A model generated the notes under the pieces. It saw nothing but the letters and a program-made list of their open reading frames with translations. It searched no databases and was not told the DNA's origin. Shown here piece after piece: positions 1-8,744 of a DNA stretch of 52,711 bases. This DNA is from Halomonas litopenaei (lineage in GTDB: Bacteria > Pseudomonadota > Gammaproteobacteria > Pseudomonadales > Halomonadaceae). The stretch is taken from NCBI RefSeq assembly GCF_017303055.1, contig NZ_JAEKJT010000013.1:1-52711 (forward strand). Direction: 5' to 3'. Each line of letters starts with the position of its first letter. Position 1 is the first letter of the stretch. The translations under genes and the position numbers were made by a program.

Positions 1-216
1 TCAAGCAGTGATTTTTCCGAGAAGCTTAAAAAAGCCTTTTCAAATCAACTACTTTTACCACTCTTCACCGCCTGTGACGTTTGCTCGTCGCCGGCAGCGG
101 ATGCGTACTTTACGGATCTACTGCCGGCTTGGCAAGGGATATTTTTAAAAAATGTCAGGCGCTGTCCGAGCCTTCTTCACGATGGCTGAACGCAGGCGAA
201 GACTAGCCGCTACAAC
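1..216. other. Left edge, downstream of prpF, no gene recognised
   Basis: This stretch lies beyond the prpF stop codon on the minus strand. I see no convincing coding region. An inverted repeat (GCCGGCAG at 90-97 and CTGCCGGC at 121-128) has a 23-bp loop and no T-run on either side, so it is a poor terminator candidate. A gene could end at the very left edge, but there is too little sequence to tell. Confidence 0.4.
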
Positions 217-1419
217 CTACTCGATGCCGTCCTGAGGCACACGCACCAGACCCTCCATCAGGATGCGTGCGCTACGACTCATGGTGGCCTCCTCGGCGAC
301 CCACTCATTCTCCTGCTGCCTGACGCCTGCCCCTACCCGCAGCGTGCCGGAGGGATGACCAAAGACAACCGAGACTCGCTCCTTGCCGCCTCCGGCAGCG
401 CGGTTGACCAAGGTGCCAGGCACGGCGGCAGCCACACCAATAGCGACAGCAGCGGTTCCCATCATGGCGTGGTGCAGCTTACCCATCGACATCGCCCTGA
501 CCAGAAGGTCGATATCGCCGGCCTCTATCGACTTACCGCTGGACGCCGCGTAGCTCCTGGGAGGGGCAACGAACGCAAGCTTAGGCGTGTGCTGGCGACT
601 TGCCGCGTCCTCTAGCCGGTTGATAAGCCCCATCTTGAGCGCACCATGCGCACGCAACGCTTCAAGCCGGGCTAGCGCAGCAGGATCCTCATTGATGTCT
701 TCCTGGAGCTCGTCTCCCCGGTAACCGAGATCCGCAGCATCGACAAAGATCGTCGGGATGCCTGCGTTGATCAGGGTAGCGTCGATCCTCCCTCCGGCCA
801 CGATATCGTCGGGCACGCTGAGCTCGTCGACGACGTGCCCCGTGGGAAACATGCTGCCCTCCCCATCGGCGGGATCCTTGAAGGCGAGGTGAATCTCAGC
901 GGCGGGAAAGGCGACGCCGTCCAGCACGAACTCGCCGGTTTCCTGTGCCCGGCCGTTGCGCACCGGCACACGGGAGACGATCGTCTTGCCGATGTTGGCC
1001 TGCCAGATTCGCACCTCGACCTCACCATCATGGGGAATGCGCTCGGGCGCAATCATTCCACTCTCGATGGCGAAGGGGCCGACGGCTGACGAAAGGTTGC
1101 CACAATTGCCGCTCCAGTCGACGAACGGCTTGTCGATGGACACCTGGCCGAACAGGTAGTCGACGTCGTGATCTGGTGATTCGCTGGTACTGACGATGAC
1201 AACCTTGCTGGTGCTTGAGGTGGCGCCCCCCATGCCATCAGTGTGCTTGCCGTAGGGATCCGGGCTACCCACCACCCGCATCAACAAAGCGTCTCGGCTT
1301 GGCCCAGGGCGACGTGCAGATTCAGGAAGGTCGTCCTGGCGGAAAAACGTTCCTTTGCTGGTACCACCACGCATGTAAACAGCGGGAATACGAAGCTGCG
1401 GCAGGTTCGCCATGGTCAC
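217..1419 (-). CDS. prpF: 2-methylaconitate cis-trans isomerase PrpF
   Basis: PrpF isomerises the 2-methylaconitate isomer released by AcnD so that it can be rehydrated to 2-methylisocitrate in the propionate-degrading 2-methylcitrate cycle. The 400-residue protein has the family's N-terminal signature (VYMRGGTSKGTFF), followed by the GGATSSTSKV and SGNCGNLSSAVGPFAI blocks that line the active site of the diaminopimelate-epimerase-like PrpF fold. It is full length. The first codon, GTG at 1419, overlaps the acnD stop codon (GTGA), which suggests translational coupling. An in-frame ATG at 1413 lies 10 nt after a GGAGG motif and is an equally good start. It is the last gene of the prp operon. 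The acnD-prpF pair replaces the single PrpD dehydratase of enteric bacteria, as is common in Pseudomonas and its relatives. Confidence 0.95.
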   Translation of the reverse strand: MTMANLPQLRIPAVYMRGGTSKGTFFRQDDLPESARRPGPSRDALLMRVVGSPDPYGKHTDGMGGATSSTSKVVIVSTSESPDHDVDYLFGQVSIDKPFVDWSGNCGNLSSAVGPFAIESGMIAPERIPHDGEVEVRIWQANIGKTIVSRVPVRNGRAQETGEFVLDGVAFPAAEIHLAFKDPADGEGSMFPTGHVVDELSVPDDIVAGGRIDATLINAGIPTIFVDAADLGYRGDELQEDINEDPAALARLEALRAHGALKMGLINRLEDAASRQHTPKLAFVAPPRSYAASSGKSIEAGDIDLLVRAMSMGKLHHAMMGTAAVAIGVAAAVPGTLVNRAAGGGKERVSVVFGHPSGTLRVGAGVRQQENEWVAEEATMSRSARILMEGLVRVPQDGIE

Positions 1420-4007
1420 GCTACCTCCGACTCAAGAAAATCCTGAGCAAACCGCTGCAAGACACCGCCAGCACTGTAGATCGACAGCTCTTCAAAGGTA
1501 TCGATGCGGCAGGTGACAGCAACGTCCTCGACCTCTCCATTCCCTCGCTGAATCTTGAGCGTCAAGCGGGCACCGGGCTGGATATCACCGCTGACATCAA
1601 AGGTCTCGCTGCCATCGATTCCCAGCGTCTTGCGCGTCGTTCCCGGCAGGAACTCCAGGGGGAGCACTCCCATGCCGATCAAGTTGGTACGGTGAATACG
1701 CTCGAACCCTTCTGCCACGATCACCTCGACGCCGGCCAGCCTCACCCCTTTGGCTGCCCAGTCTCGAGAGGACCCCTGCCCATAGTCGGCGCCAGCAATC
1801 ACGATCAGCGGCTGCTTTCTCGACATGTAGGTCTCGATCGCTTCCCACATCCGCATCACCTCACCTTCAGGCTCGAGCCGAGTCAGCGATCCCTGCTTGA
1901 CCTCACCGTCTACCACCGCCATCTCGTTTACCAGCTTGGGGTTGGCAAAGGTCGCGCGCTGGGCGGTGAGATGGTCTCCTCGATGGGTCGCATAGGAGTT
2001 GAAGTCTTCTTCCGGCAAGCCCATCTTGGCGAGGTATTCGCCAGCGGCACTGGTCGGCAGGATGGCGTTTGACGGCGACAGGTGATCGGTCGTGATGTTG
2101 TCACCCAATACTGCAAGCGCCCTCAGCCCCGTCAGGGACCGCTCGGCTGCCAGCGCGCCTTCCCAATAAGGAGGACGGCGAATGTAGGTACTCATCTCAC
2201 GCCAGTCATACAGCGGGCTGATCTCCTTGGACCTGTCAAACGTGGTGTCGAACATCGGAATGTAGACATCGCGGAAGTGTTCCGGCTTGACGCTCTCGGC
2301 AATGATCGCGTCGATCTCTTCATCCGCTGGCCACAGCTCCTTCAGGGTGATGGGGTTGCCCTCGGGGTCATGACCCAGCACGCCTTTTTCAATATCAAAG
2401 CGCACACTGCCCGCGATGGCGTAGGCGACCACAAGAGGCGGCGAGGCAAGGAATGCCTGCTTGGCATAGGGATGTATCCTGCCATCGAAGTTACGATTGC
2501 CTGACAGCACGGCCGTTGCGTACAGGTCACGCTCGACCACTTCTCGCTGAATCTCGGGATCCAGTGCACCGCTCATGCCGTTGCAGGTGGTACAGGCAAA
2601 GCCGACGATGCCGAAACCAAGCTGCTCCAGCTCACTCAGCAGACTGGATTCTTCCAGATAGAGCTGTACGGCCTTGGATCCAGGCGCCAGCGATGTCTTG
2701 ACCCATGGCTTACGCGTCAGGCCCAGCTCATTGGCGCGCTTGGCGAGCAGACCCGCCGCGATCACGTTGCGTGGGTTCGAGGTGTTGGTACAGCTCGTGA
2801 TCGCGGCAATGATGACCGCCCCATCCGGCATTTGGCCAGGCGTCTCTTCATAGGGCGCCACAATCCCCCGCGCTTCCAGCTCACGGGTGGACACCCGGTT
2901 ATGGGGACTCGACGGACCGGCCAGAGTGCGCTCGACCGTGGACAGGTCAAAGTGCAGCACGCGTTCGTACTGGGCATCGACCAGACTGTCCGCCCACAGC
3001 CCCGCTTCCTTGGCATAGGTTTCGACCAGGGCGACCTGTTCAGGCTCCCGTCCGGTCAACCTCAGATAGTCCAGCGTCTGGTCATCGATGTAGAACATGG
3101 CCGCGGTGGCACCATATTCCGGTGTCATGTTGGAGATCGTAGCCCGGTCACCCAAGGTCAGGTGCGCGGCGCCTTCACCGAAAAATTCCAGATAGCTGGA
3201 TACCACCCGCTCCGACCGCAGGTATTCGGTCAGGGCCAGCACAATGTCTGTCGCCGTGATACCCGGCTGTGGCTTGCCGCTAAGCTCTACCCCGACGATA
3301 TCCGGTAGACGCATGTAAGAGGCTCGACCCAGCATCACGCTCTCGGCCTCCAGGCCGCCCACGCCGACGGCAATGACGCCCAGTGCGTCTACATGGGGCG
3401 TATGACTGTCGGTGCCGACCAGCGTATCCGGGAAGGCAACGCCCTCCCGCGCCTGAATCACCGGCGACATCTTCTCCAGATTGATCTGGTGCATGATGCC
3501 GTTGCCCGGGGGAATGACGTCGACGTTCTCGAAGGCTTCACGGGTCCAGTTGATAAAGTGGAAGCGGTCCTCGTTGCGCCGATCCTCGACGGCGCGGTTC
3601 TTTTCGAAGGCACCCTCCTCGAACCCCGGATGCTCCACCGCCAGCGAGTGATCGACGATCAGTTGGGTCGGCACCACAGGGTTGACCTTCGCCGGGTCAC
3701 CGCCCTTTTCGGCGATGGCGTCGCGCAACCCTGCCAGGTCGACCAGGGCAGTCTGTCCCAGGATGTCATGACACACGACACGCGCCGGGAACCAGGGGAA
3801 GTCCAGATCTCGCTTGCGTTCGATGAGCTGTGACAGAGATGCCCTGAGATCCTCCGGAGGACAGCGCCTGACCAGGTTTTCCGCCAGCACTCGGGAGGTG
3901 TAAGGCAAACGCTCATAGGCGCCGTCGGCGATGGCATTCACCGCTTCCCGGGTGTCAAAGTAGTCCAGCTCAGTGCCGGGGAGCGGCTTTCGGAAATCGG
4001 TATTCAT
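1416..4007 (-). CDS. acnD: Fe/S-dependent 2-methylcitrate dehydratase AcnD
   Basis: AcnD is an aconitase-family 4Fe-4S hydro-lyase that dehydrates 2-methylcitrate and needs PrpF to complete the conversion to 2-methylisocitrate. The 863-residue length matches AcnD/AcnA. The iron-sulfur cysteines are visible in ITSCTNTSNP and in FACTTCNGMSG. The C-terminal swivel domain carries the substrate-binding GADYGQGSSRDWAAKG segment. Its neighbours prpC (upstream) and prpF (overlapping by 4 bp) make AcnD far more likely than a general aconitase. No clear Shine-Dalgarno sequence precedes the ATG at 4007. A strong hairpin sits between prpC and this gene and could change the relative level of the distal messages. 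Confidence 0.95.
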   Translation of the reverse strand: MNTDFRKPLPGTELDYFDTREAVNAIADGAYERLPYTSRVLAENLVRRCPPEDLRASLSQLIERKRDLDFPWFPARVVCHDILGQTALVDLAGLRDAIAEKGGDPAKVNPVVPTQLIVDHSLAVEHPGFEEGAFEKNRAVEDRRNEDRFHFINWTREAFENVDVIPPGNGIMHQINLEKMSPVIQAREGVAFPDTLVGTDSHTPHVDALGVIAVGVGGLEAESVMLGRASYMRLPDIVGVELSGKPQPGITATDIVLALTEYLRSERVVSSYLEFFGEGAAHLTLGDRATISNMTPEYGATAAMFYIDDQTLDYLRLTGREPEQVALVETYAKEAGLWADSLVDAQYERVLHFDLSTVERTLAGPSSPHNRVSTRELEARGIVAPYEETPGQMPDGAVIIAAITSCTNTSNPRNVIAAGLLAKRANELGLTRKPWVKTSLAPGSKAVQLYLEESSLLSELEQLGFGIVGFACTTCNGMSGALDPEIQREVVERDLYATAVLSGNRNFDGRIHPYAKQAFLASPPLVVAYAIAGSVRFDIEKGVLGHDPEGNPITLKELWPADEEIDAIIAESVKPEHFRDVYIPMFDTTFDRSKEISPLYDWREMSTYIRRPPYWEGALAAERSLTGLRALAVLGDNITTDHLSPSNAILPTSAAGEYLAKMGLPEEDFNSYATHRGDHLTAQRATFANPKLVNEMAVVDGEVKQGSLTRLEPEGEVMRMWEAIETYMSRKQPLIVIAGADYGQGSSRDWAAKGVRLAGVEVIVAEGFERIHRTNLIGMGVLPLEFLPGTTRKTLGIDGSETFDVSGDIQPGARLTLKIQRGNGEVEDVAVTCRIDTFEELSIYSAGGVLQRFAQDFLESEVA

Positions 4008-4069
4008 GGCAGGAGTTCACGGTCGCTTGCACCATCGAATGCGGCTCGATGACACATGTTGTTAGAAGA

Positions 4070-4094
4070 AGCGGCAGGCAGAGTGCCTGCCGCT
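4070..4094 (-). terminator. Hairpin between prpC and acnD
   Basis: AGCGGCAGGCA and TGCCTGCCGCT form a perfect 11-bp stem with a 3-nt loop. On the minus strand it is followed by TCTTCT, a weak U-rich tail. Because it lies inside the operon, it is more likely a partial terminator or an mRNA-stabilising 3' end for prpBC than a full stop. The sequence alone does not decide between these. Confidence 0.6.
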
Positions 4095-4118
4095 GCTGGC
4101 CGATATGCGAGTGTTGCG

Positions 4119-5246
4119 TCAATCGCGCTGCTCGATCGGCACCCAGTCAGAGTGTGCAGGCCCGGTGTAGTCGGCGCTGGGACGAATGATGCGGTTATTG
4201 TCACGCTGTTCAAACACGTGAGCGCACCAGCCGGTCACCCGCGAGCACACGAAGATCGGTGTAAACAGCTTGGTCGGAATGTCCATGAAGTGGTAGGCGC
4301 TGGCATGGAAAAAATCGGCGTTGCAGAACAGCTTCTTCTCACGCCACATGACCGCTTCAACCCGCTCCGACACCGGATACAGGAAGCTGTCACCCACGTC
4401 CTCCGAGAGCTTCTTGGACCACTCCTTGATGATGGCATTGCGGGGATCGGACTCGCGGTAGATGGCGTGGCCGAACCCCATGATCTTTTCCTTGCGCTCC
4501 AGCATGCCGAGGATTTCCTGCTCGGCCTCTTCCGGGCTCCGCCAGTTCTCGATCATCGCCATGGCTGCCTCGTTGGCACCGCCATGCAAGGGACCGCGCA
4601 ACGAACCAATCGCCCCGGTCACGCAGGAGTGCATGTCGGACAAGGTCGAGGCACAGACCCGCGCAGTAAAGGTGGAGGCGTTGAACTCGTGCTCTGCGTA
4701 AAGGATCAGCGAGACGTTCATCACTCTGGCATGCAGCTCTGACGCGGGCGCATCGCGCAGCAAGTGCAGGAAGTGACCGCCGATAGACGCATCGTCTGTC
4801 TCGGTCTCGATACGCACTCCATCATGGCTGAAGCGGTACCAGTAGCAGATGATGGATGGCAGCGCCGCCAGCAGACGGTCGGCGACATCCTGCTGCTGGC
4901 CGAAATCGGCTTCCGTCTCGAGATTGCCGAGCATGGATGCGCCGGTACGCATGACGTCCATGGGGTGGGCATCCGCCGGGATCTGCTCCAGTACGGTCTT
5001 CAAGGCATCGGGCAGACCCCGCAAGCTCTTGAGCTTGGCAATGTAGTCGTCAAGTTCACGCTGGTTGGGCAACTTTCCCTTCAACAGCAGGTAAGCGACC
5101 TCCTCGAAGCGGGCCTTGTCTGCCAGCTCCTTGATATCGTAGCCGCGATAGGTCAGCCCCGACCCACTCTGTCCCACCGTGCACAATGCCGTGGCACCGG
5201 CACTTTGACCGCGCAACCCAGCGCCTCCGATCGGTTTGTCAGCCAT
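4119..5246 (-). CDS. prpC: 2-methylcitrate synthase PrpC
   Basis: PrpC condenses propionyl-CoA with oxaloacetate to 2-methylcitrate, the entry step of the cycle. The 375-residue protein is a citrate-synthase family member of the short, non-allosteric PrpC size. Visible motifs include the N-terminal GLTYRGYDIKELA segment, the LHGGANEAAM block with an active-site histidine, and MGFGHAIYRESDPRN around the second catalytic histidine. The start is supported by AAGGAG seven nt upstream of the ATG at 5246. The gene lies between prpB and acnD, which separates it from the housekeeping citrate synthase gltA. Confidence 0.95.
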   Translation of the reverse strand: MADKPIGGAGLRGQSAGATALCTVGQSGSGLTYRGYDIKELADKARFEEVAYLLLKGKLPNQRELDDYIAKLKSLRGLPDALKTVLEQIPADAHPMDVMRTGASMLGNLETEADFGQQQDVADRLLAALPSIICYWYRFSHDGVRIETETDDASIGGHFLHLLRDAPASELHARVMNVSLILYAEHEFNASTFTARVCASTLSDMHSCVTGAIGSLRGPLHGGANEAAMAMIENWRSPEEAEQEILGMLERKEKIMGFGHAIYRESDPRNAIIKEWSKKLSEDVGDSFLYPVSERVEAVMWREKKLFCNADFFHASAYHFMDIPTKLFTPIFVCSRVTGWCAHVFEQRDNNRIIRPSADYTGPAHSDWVPIEQRD

Positions 5247-5349
5247 GGCGTAGCTCCTTATGTCATCGTTGGACGTTGTTATAAAAAATGATCAAGCGTG
5301 ATTGAGCGCGAAAGCGCGTCACCGCATCATCTGGCGAGCCGATGTGATG

Positions 5350-6243
5350 TCAGTCCTTGCCCTCGGCGAACAGCGCATCCAGCTTGCGTTCGAACTCGTG
5401 GTAGCCCAGCACGTCGTAGAGCTCTTCACGGGTCTGCATCATGTCCACCACATCGCGCTGATGGCCGTTGCTTTGAATACTCTGATACACCTGAAGCGCT
5501 GCTGCGTTCATCGCCCGGAAGGCTGAAAGCGGATACAGGACCAGACGACAGCCCACTTCGGCCAACTCCTGCTGACTGAACAGCGGGGTCGCTCCGAACT
5601 CTGTGATATTGGCGAGAATCGGTGCATCAACCCGAGCACAAAACGCGCGGTAGTCATCCAGGGTATGCACGGCTTCAGCGAAGATGGCGTCAGCGCCAGC
5701 CTCGATGCACGCATTGGCGCGCTCGATGGCAGCATCCAGCCCCTCTTTCTGAAAGGCATCGGTACGCGCGATCAAGTAGAAATCCGGATCGATGCGGGCG
5801 TCCGCCGCCGCCTTGACGCGATCCACCATCTCCTGCTGGGATACGATGGCCTTGTTGGGACGGTGGCCACAGCGCTTCTGCGCCACCTGGTCTTCCAGAT
5901 GCACGGCCGCCACGCCTGCACGCTGCATTTCCTTGACCGTGCGCGCGATGTTGAAGGCCCCACCCCAGCCAGTATCGATATCCACCAGCAGTGGCAGGTC
6001 ACTGGCACCGCAGATGCGGTGGGCATCTTCCACCACATCATTCATGGTGGTCATGCCCAGATCAGGCAGACCGAAGGACGCATTGGCAACCCCCCCGCCG
6101 GACAGGTAAATCGCCTGGTGGCCTGCACGTTCGGCCAGCATCGCGGTGTAGGCATTGATGGTGCCGACGATGGGTAACGGCGTATGGGCGGCAAGGGCTG
6201 CGCGGAAGCGAGCGCCCGGCGTCATTGAGCTAGGGGATGTCAT
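5350..6243 (-). CDS. prpB: 2-methylisocitrate lyase PrpB
   Basis: PrpB cleaves 2-methylisocitrate to pyruvate and succinate. It belongs to the isocitrate-lyase/PEP-mutase superfamily. The 297-residue product carries the catalytic KRCGH signature, with the active-site cysteine at about residue 125, and the N-terminal YLSGGGVANASFGLPDLG region. I chose the ATG at 6243 because GGAG lies six nt before it; a TTG in the same frame at 6255 has no ribosome-binding site. It is the first enzyme gene of the operon, right after the regulator, with only 38 bp between them. Confidence 0.95.
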   Translation of the reverse strand: MTSPSSMTPGARFRAALAAHTPLPIVGTINAYTAMLAERAGHQAIYLSGGGVANASFGLPDLGMTTMNDVVEDAHRICGASDLPLLVDIDTGWGGAFNIARTVKEMQRAGVAAVHLEDQVAQKRCGHRPNKAIVSQQEMVDRVKAAADARIDPDFYLIARTDAFQKEGLDAAIERANACIEAGADAIFAEAVHTLDDYRAFCARVDAPILANITEFGATPLFSQQELAEVGCRLVLYPLSAFRAMNAAALQVYQSIQSNGHQRDVVDMMQTREELYDVLGYHEFERKLDALFAEGKD

Positions 6244-6281
6244 GCAAGTCTCCAATCATGGTGGGGTCGAAAAATAGGCCA

Positions 6282-7019
6282 TCAGCTACCGAGATCAGCA
6301 CCGATGACCACATCGGGCTCATCACGGCCTTCGAGAGAGGCGGCATAGCGGGCCATGACGTTCTCGCGGGAAGCGCTGACATGGCGTCGCATCAGCAGCT
6401 CGGCAAGCTCGGCGTCCCCTGCCTCAATGGCGTCGACGATACGGTGGTGTTCGACAAACGCCTTCTGCGGTCTGGCACCGCTGGCACTGAACTGAGTGCG
6501 ATACATGCGCACCAGGTAGTAGAGGTCATCACACAGCAACGCCATGAGCATCCGATTGTGGCTACCGAGCACGATGCGGTAGTGAAAATCCAGATCGCCC
6601 TCGCGCTGGTAATAGGCTTCACCGCTGGCCAGGTCCGCCTGTTTCTCGTGCACGGCCAGGACCTCTCTCAGCCCGGCTATCTCGCTGGCCGTCATGTGCT
6701 CGGCCGCGATTCTCGCCGCCATGCTCTCGAGCGCCTCGCGTACATCGAAAAGCTCCATCAGCTCCTTCATCGACAGCTTGACCACCCGCGCCCCGACGTG
6801 GGGCACGCGCTCGATCAAGCGGTGCGCTTCAAGGCGGCGCATGGCTTCTCGCAGTGGGCCACGGGATATGCCATAGGCCTTCGACAGGCCCGGCTCGGTG
6901 ATCTTGCTGCCAGGCGCCAGCTCACCACGGACGATGGCGTCCTGCAGCTGGTGGAAAACACGCTCTGCCAGGGTCCTGACTTCGGGGGGTACCACTATCT
7001 CGTGTTCAGCGCTGGTCAT
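6282..7019 (-). CDS. GntR-family (FCD) regulator of the prp operon
   Basis: This 245-residue regulator has a GntR winged helix at about residues 15-80 (SKAYGISRGPLREAMRRLEAHRLIE) and a C-terminal all-helical FCD domain of the FadR/VanR type (FDVREALESMAARIAA, with ligand-site histidines later in the domain). GntR regulators at the head of prpBC-acnD-prpF occur in other gammaproteobacteria, in place of the sigma-54 activator PrpR of enteric bacteria. Its likely role is repression relieved by a 2-methylcitrate-cycle intermediate; the effector is inferred. It is the first gene of the operon and so probably autoregulated. Two operator-like palindromes lie just upstream. Confidence 0.88.
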   Translation of the reverse strand: MTSAEHEIVVPPEVRTLAERVFHQLQDAIVRGELAPGSKITEPGLSKAYGISRGPLREAMRRLEAHRLIERVPHVGARVVKLSMKELMELFDVREALESMAARIAAEHMTASEIAGLREVLAVHEKQADLASGEAYYQREGDLDFHYRIVLGSHNRMLMALLCDDLYYLVRMYRTQFSASGARPQKAFVEHHRIVDAIEAGDAELAELLMRRHVSASRENVMARYAASLEGRDEPDVVIGADLGS

Positions 7020-7025
7020 GGCTTG

Positions 7026-7037
7026 ATTGTCGACAAT
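7026..7037. promoter_or_regulatory. Candidate GntR operator 1 (prp promoter)
   Basis: ATTGTCGACAAT is a perfect 12-bp palindrome 7 bp before the regulator's start codon. It fits the TTGTnnACAA form recognised by many FadR/VanR-subfamily GntR proteins and shares the core TTGTnGACAAT with a second site at 7113-7123. Confidence 0.6.
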
Positions 7038-7110
7038 AAATGGATAACAGGAATGTAAGACAGGCCAAAGACTGGGTCAATGCCCGGCAAGGACCACAAC
7101 CTTAGCCATT

Positions 7111-7129
7111 GGTTGTAGACAATACAACC
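7111..7129. promoter_or_regulatory. Candidate GntR operator 2 (prp/pabB intergenic)
   Basis: GGTTGTA and TACAACC form a perfect 7-bp inverted repeat with a 5-bp spacer. It contains TTGTAGACAAT, which differs from the first site only at the base before GAC. The two core sites are 86 bp apart, about eight helical turns, which would suit binding on one face or looping. Confidence 0.6.
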
Positions 7130-7239
7130 CAAGGTGTCAGCACGGTGACAAATGCAGCGTTGAGGCAACGCCCGCGGCAACAACGACAAGTGTTTGCGTT
7201 GGCCGTAGAATACGCAGCCTGCACTACCCGAGGCCCCGC

Positions 7240-8610
7240 ATGAACGCCCAGCTAGACATCACGCCAATGCCCTATCAGCCCACGCCACTCGGCTATTTCG
7301 AGTCACTCCGCGCGAGACCTGGTGCTGTGCTGCTGGACAGCGGCAGGCCTAAGGCTCCCGGCGGGAGGTTCGATATCTTGACCAGTGATCCGCTCGATCA
7401 ACTGGAGATCGATCCGCTGGGCAAGGCGTGGGATGCGGAAGGCAACCTTGTGACGGGCTCTCCCTTCGCCGCTCAGCAACGCCTGCTGAACCGATTGCCG
7501 AAGACAGACCTGGTCTCCGAGCTGCCCTTTCTCGGAGGCTTGATCGGCTATTGGAGCTATGACCTGGGTCGTCTTATCGCCGGAGTCAAAGGCCCGGCAC
7601 GCGCGAGCACCCGACTTCCCCTGGCACGACTGGGCCTTTACGACTGGGCCCTGATTCAGGACCACGAGCAACAACGCAGCTATCTCGTTGCCGACGCGGC
7701 GCGACGTCAGCAGGTCCTCGCCTGGCTGCTCGAGCCTGCCGAAGACAGTCACTTCACACTGACATCCCGCTTCACCTCCAACCTCGACGAAGCGTCCTAC
7801 CGCGACCGCTTTGAGCGTGTTCAGCACTACATTCGGGCAGGAGACTGCTACCAGATCAATCTTGCCCAGCGCTACTCGGCACGCTACCAGGGCGATCTAT
7901 GGGGAGCCTACCGGCGCCTTCGAGCGGCGACCCCAACGCCCTTTTCCGGATTCATGTCGTGGCAAGGCCGTCACGCTGAACAAGGTCTCCTGTCGGTGTC
8001 TCCAGAGCGCTTTATCGAATGCCGGGAAGGCACTGTGGAAGCACGGCCCATCAAGGGCACTCGTCCTCGTGGACAGTCGCCGGCCGAAGACTTGGCCCTC
8101 GCTGAAGAACTACGGCAAAGCGTCAAGGACCAAGCCGAGAACGTCATGATCGTGGACCTGCTACGCAATGACCTGGGGCGAGTCTGCGAAACCGGCAGTG
8201 TGAACGTTCCCCAGCTGTGCGGTCTGGAAAGCTACGCCAACGTGCATCACCTGGTCAGCATCGTGAGTGGAAAGCTGCCGCCACACACGCCACCGCTGAC
8301 CCTGATGGAGGCAGCGTTCCCTGGGGGATCCATCACCGGGGCGCCCAAGATTCGCGCCATGCAGATCATCGACGAACTGGAGCCAGACAGACGCAGTGCC
8401 TACTGCGGCAGCCTCGGCTATGTCGATGTTCGTGGCCATATGGATACGTCCATCGCGATTCGCACGGTGGTGGCCGATGACAAGCACCTGCATATCTGGG
8501 GAGGCGGTGGTTTAGTGGCCGATTCCGAGGCAGACGCTGAGTACACTGAGACCCGAGACAAGATTCGCCACCTGATGTCAGCCCTGGGAGATAGCAGCCA
8601 TCAGGACTGA
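7240..8610 (+). CDS. pabB: Aminodeoxychorismate synthase component I PabB
   Basis: PabB aminates chorismate to 4-amino-4-deoxychorismate with ammonia from PabA, for folate synthesis. The 456-residue protein has the full chorismate-binding domain. The PIKGT motif carries the lysine typical of PabB (anthranilate synthase has PIAGT), and the late FPGGSITGAPK and GGGGLVADS blocks are present. This distinguishes it from TrpE, even though trp genes occur later in the window. It is transcribed divergently from the prp operon and has no partner pabA beside it. The ATG at 7240 gives a normal N-terminus. Confidence 0.93.
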   Translation: MNAQLDITPMPYQPTPLGYFESLRARPGAVLLDSGRPKAPGGRFDILTSDPLDQLEIDPLGKAWDAEGNLVTGSPFAAQQRLLNRLPKTDLVSELPFLGGLIGYWSYDLGRLIAGVKGPARASTRLPLARLGLYDWALIQDHEQQRSYLVADAARRQQVLAWLLEPAEDSHFTLTSRFTSNLDEASYRDRFERVQHYIRAGDCYQINLAQRYSARYQGDLWGAYRRLRAATPTPFSGFMSWQGRHAEQGLLSVSPERFIECREGTVEARPIKGTRPRGQSPAEDLALAEELRQSVKDQAENVMIVDLLRNDLGRVCETGSVNVPQLCGLESYANVHHLVSIVSGKLPPHTPPLTLMEAAFPGGSITGAPKIRAMQIIDELEPDRRSAYCGSLGYVDVRGHMDTSIAIRTVVADDKHLHIWGGGGLVADSEADAEYTETRDKIRHLMSALGDSSHQD

Positions 8611-8629
8611 CCCGCCCAAACCAATGGGA

Positions 8630-8689
8630 ATAAGAACCCTTATCGCTAATCGATAAACGCTATATAAGAACCGAACCAATCGATATTGG
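8630..8689 (+). promoter_or_regulatory. Repeat-rich cysH promoter region, candidate CysB site
   Basis: ATAAGAACC occurs twice (8630-8638 and 8664-8672). The first copy continues into CTTAT, giving an ATAAG/CTTAT inverted repeat. TTATCG/CGATAA (8640-8656) and CCAAT/ATTGG (8676-8689) are further inverted repeats. Such AT-rich, partly symmetric sites are where CysB would be expected to act on a cys gene. The assignment to CysB is inference from the neighbouring cysB. Confidence 0.35.
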
Positions 8690-8744
8690 GGCCGGACTAG
8701 CGCCTTTTGGTAGGGTAGCGGCAAAACACACACTGGAGGTCGCC

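Noticed and set aside
90..128. A terminator after prpF
   Set aside because: The 8-bp inverted repeat has a 23-bp loop and no U-run, so it is too weak to call.
1215..2072. A 285-codon plus-strand frame opposite prpF and acnD
   Set aside because: It is antisense to conserved enzyme genes, lacks family motifs, and results from the GC-rich codon pattern. The same applies to long frames opposite cysB (9616-10545), htpG (29679-30593), slt (33823-34707) and cobO (47540-48415).
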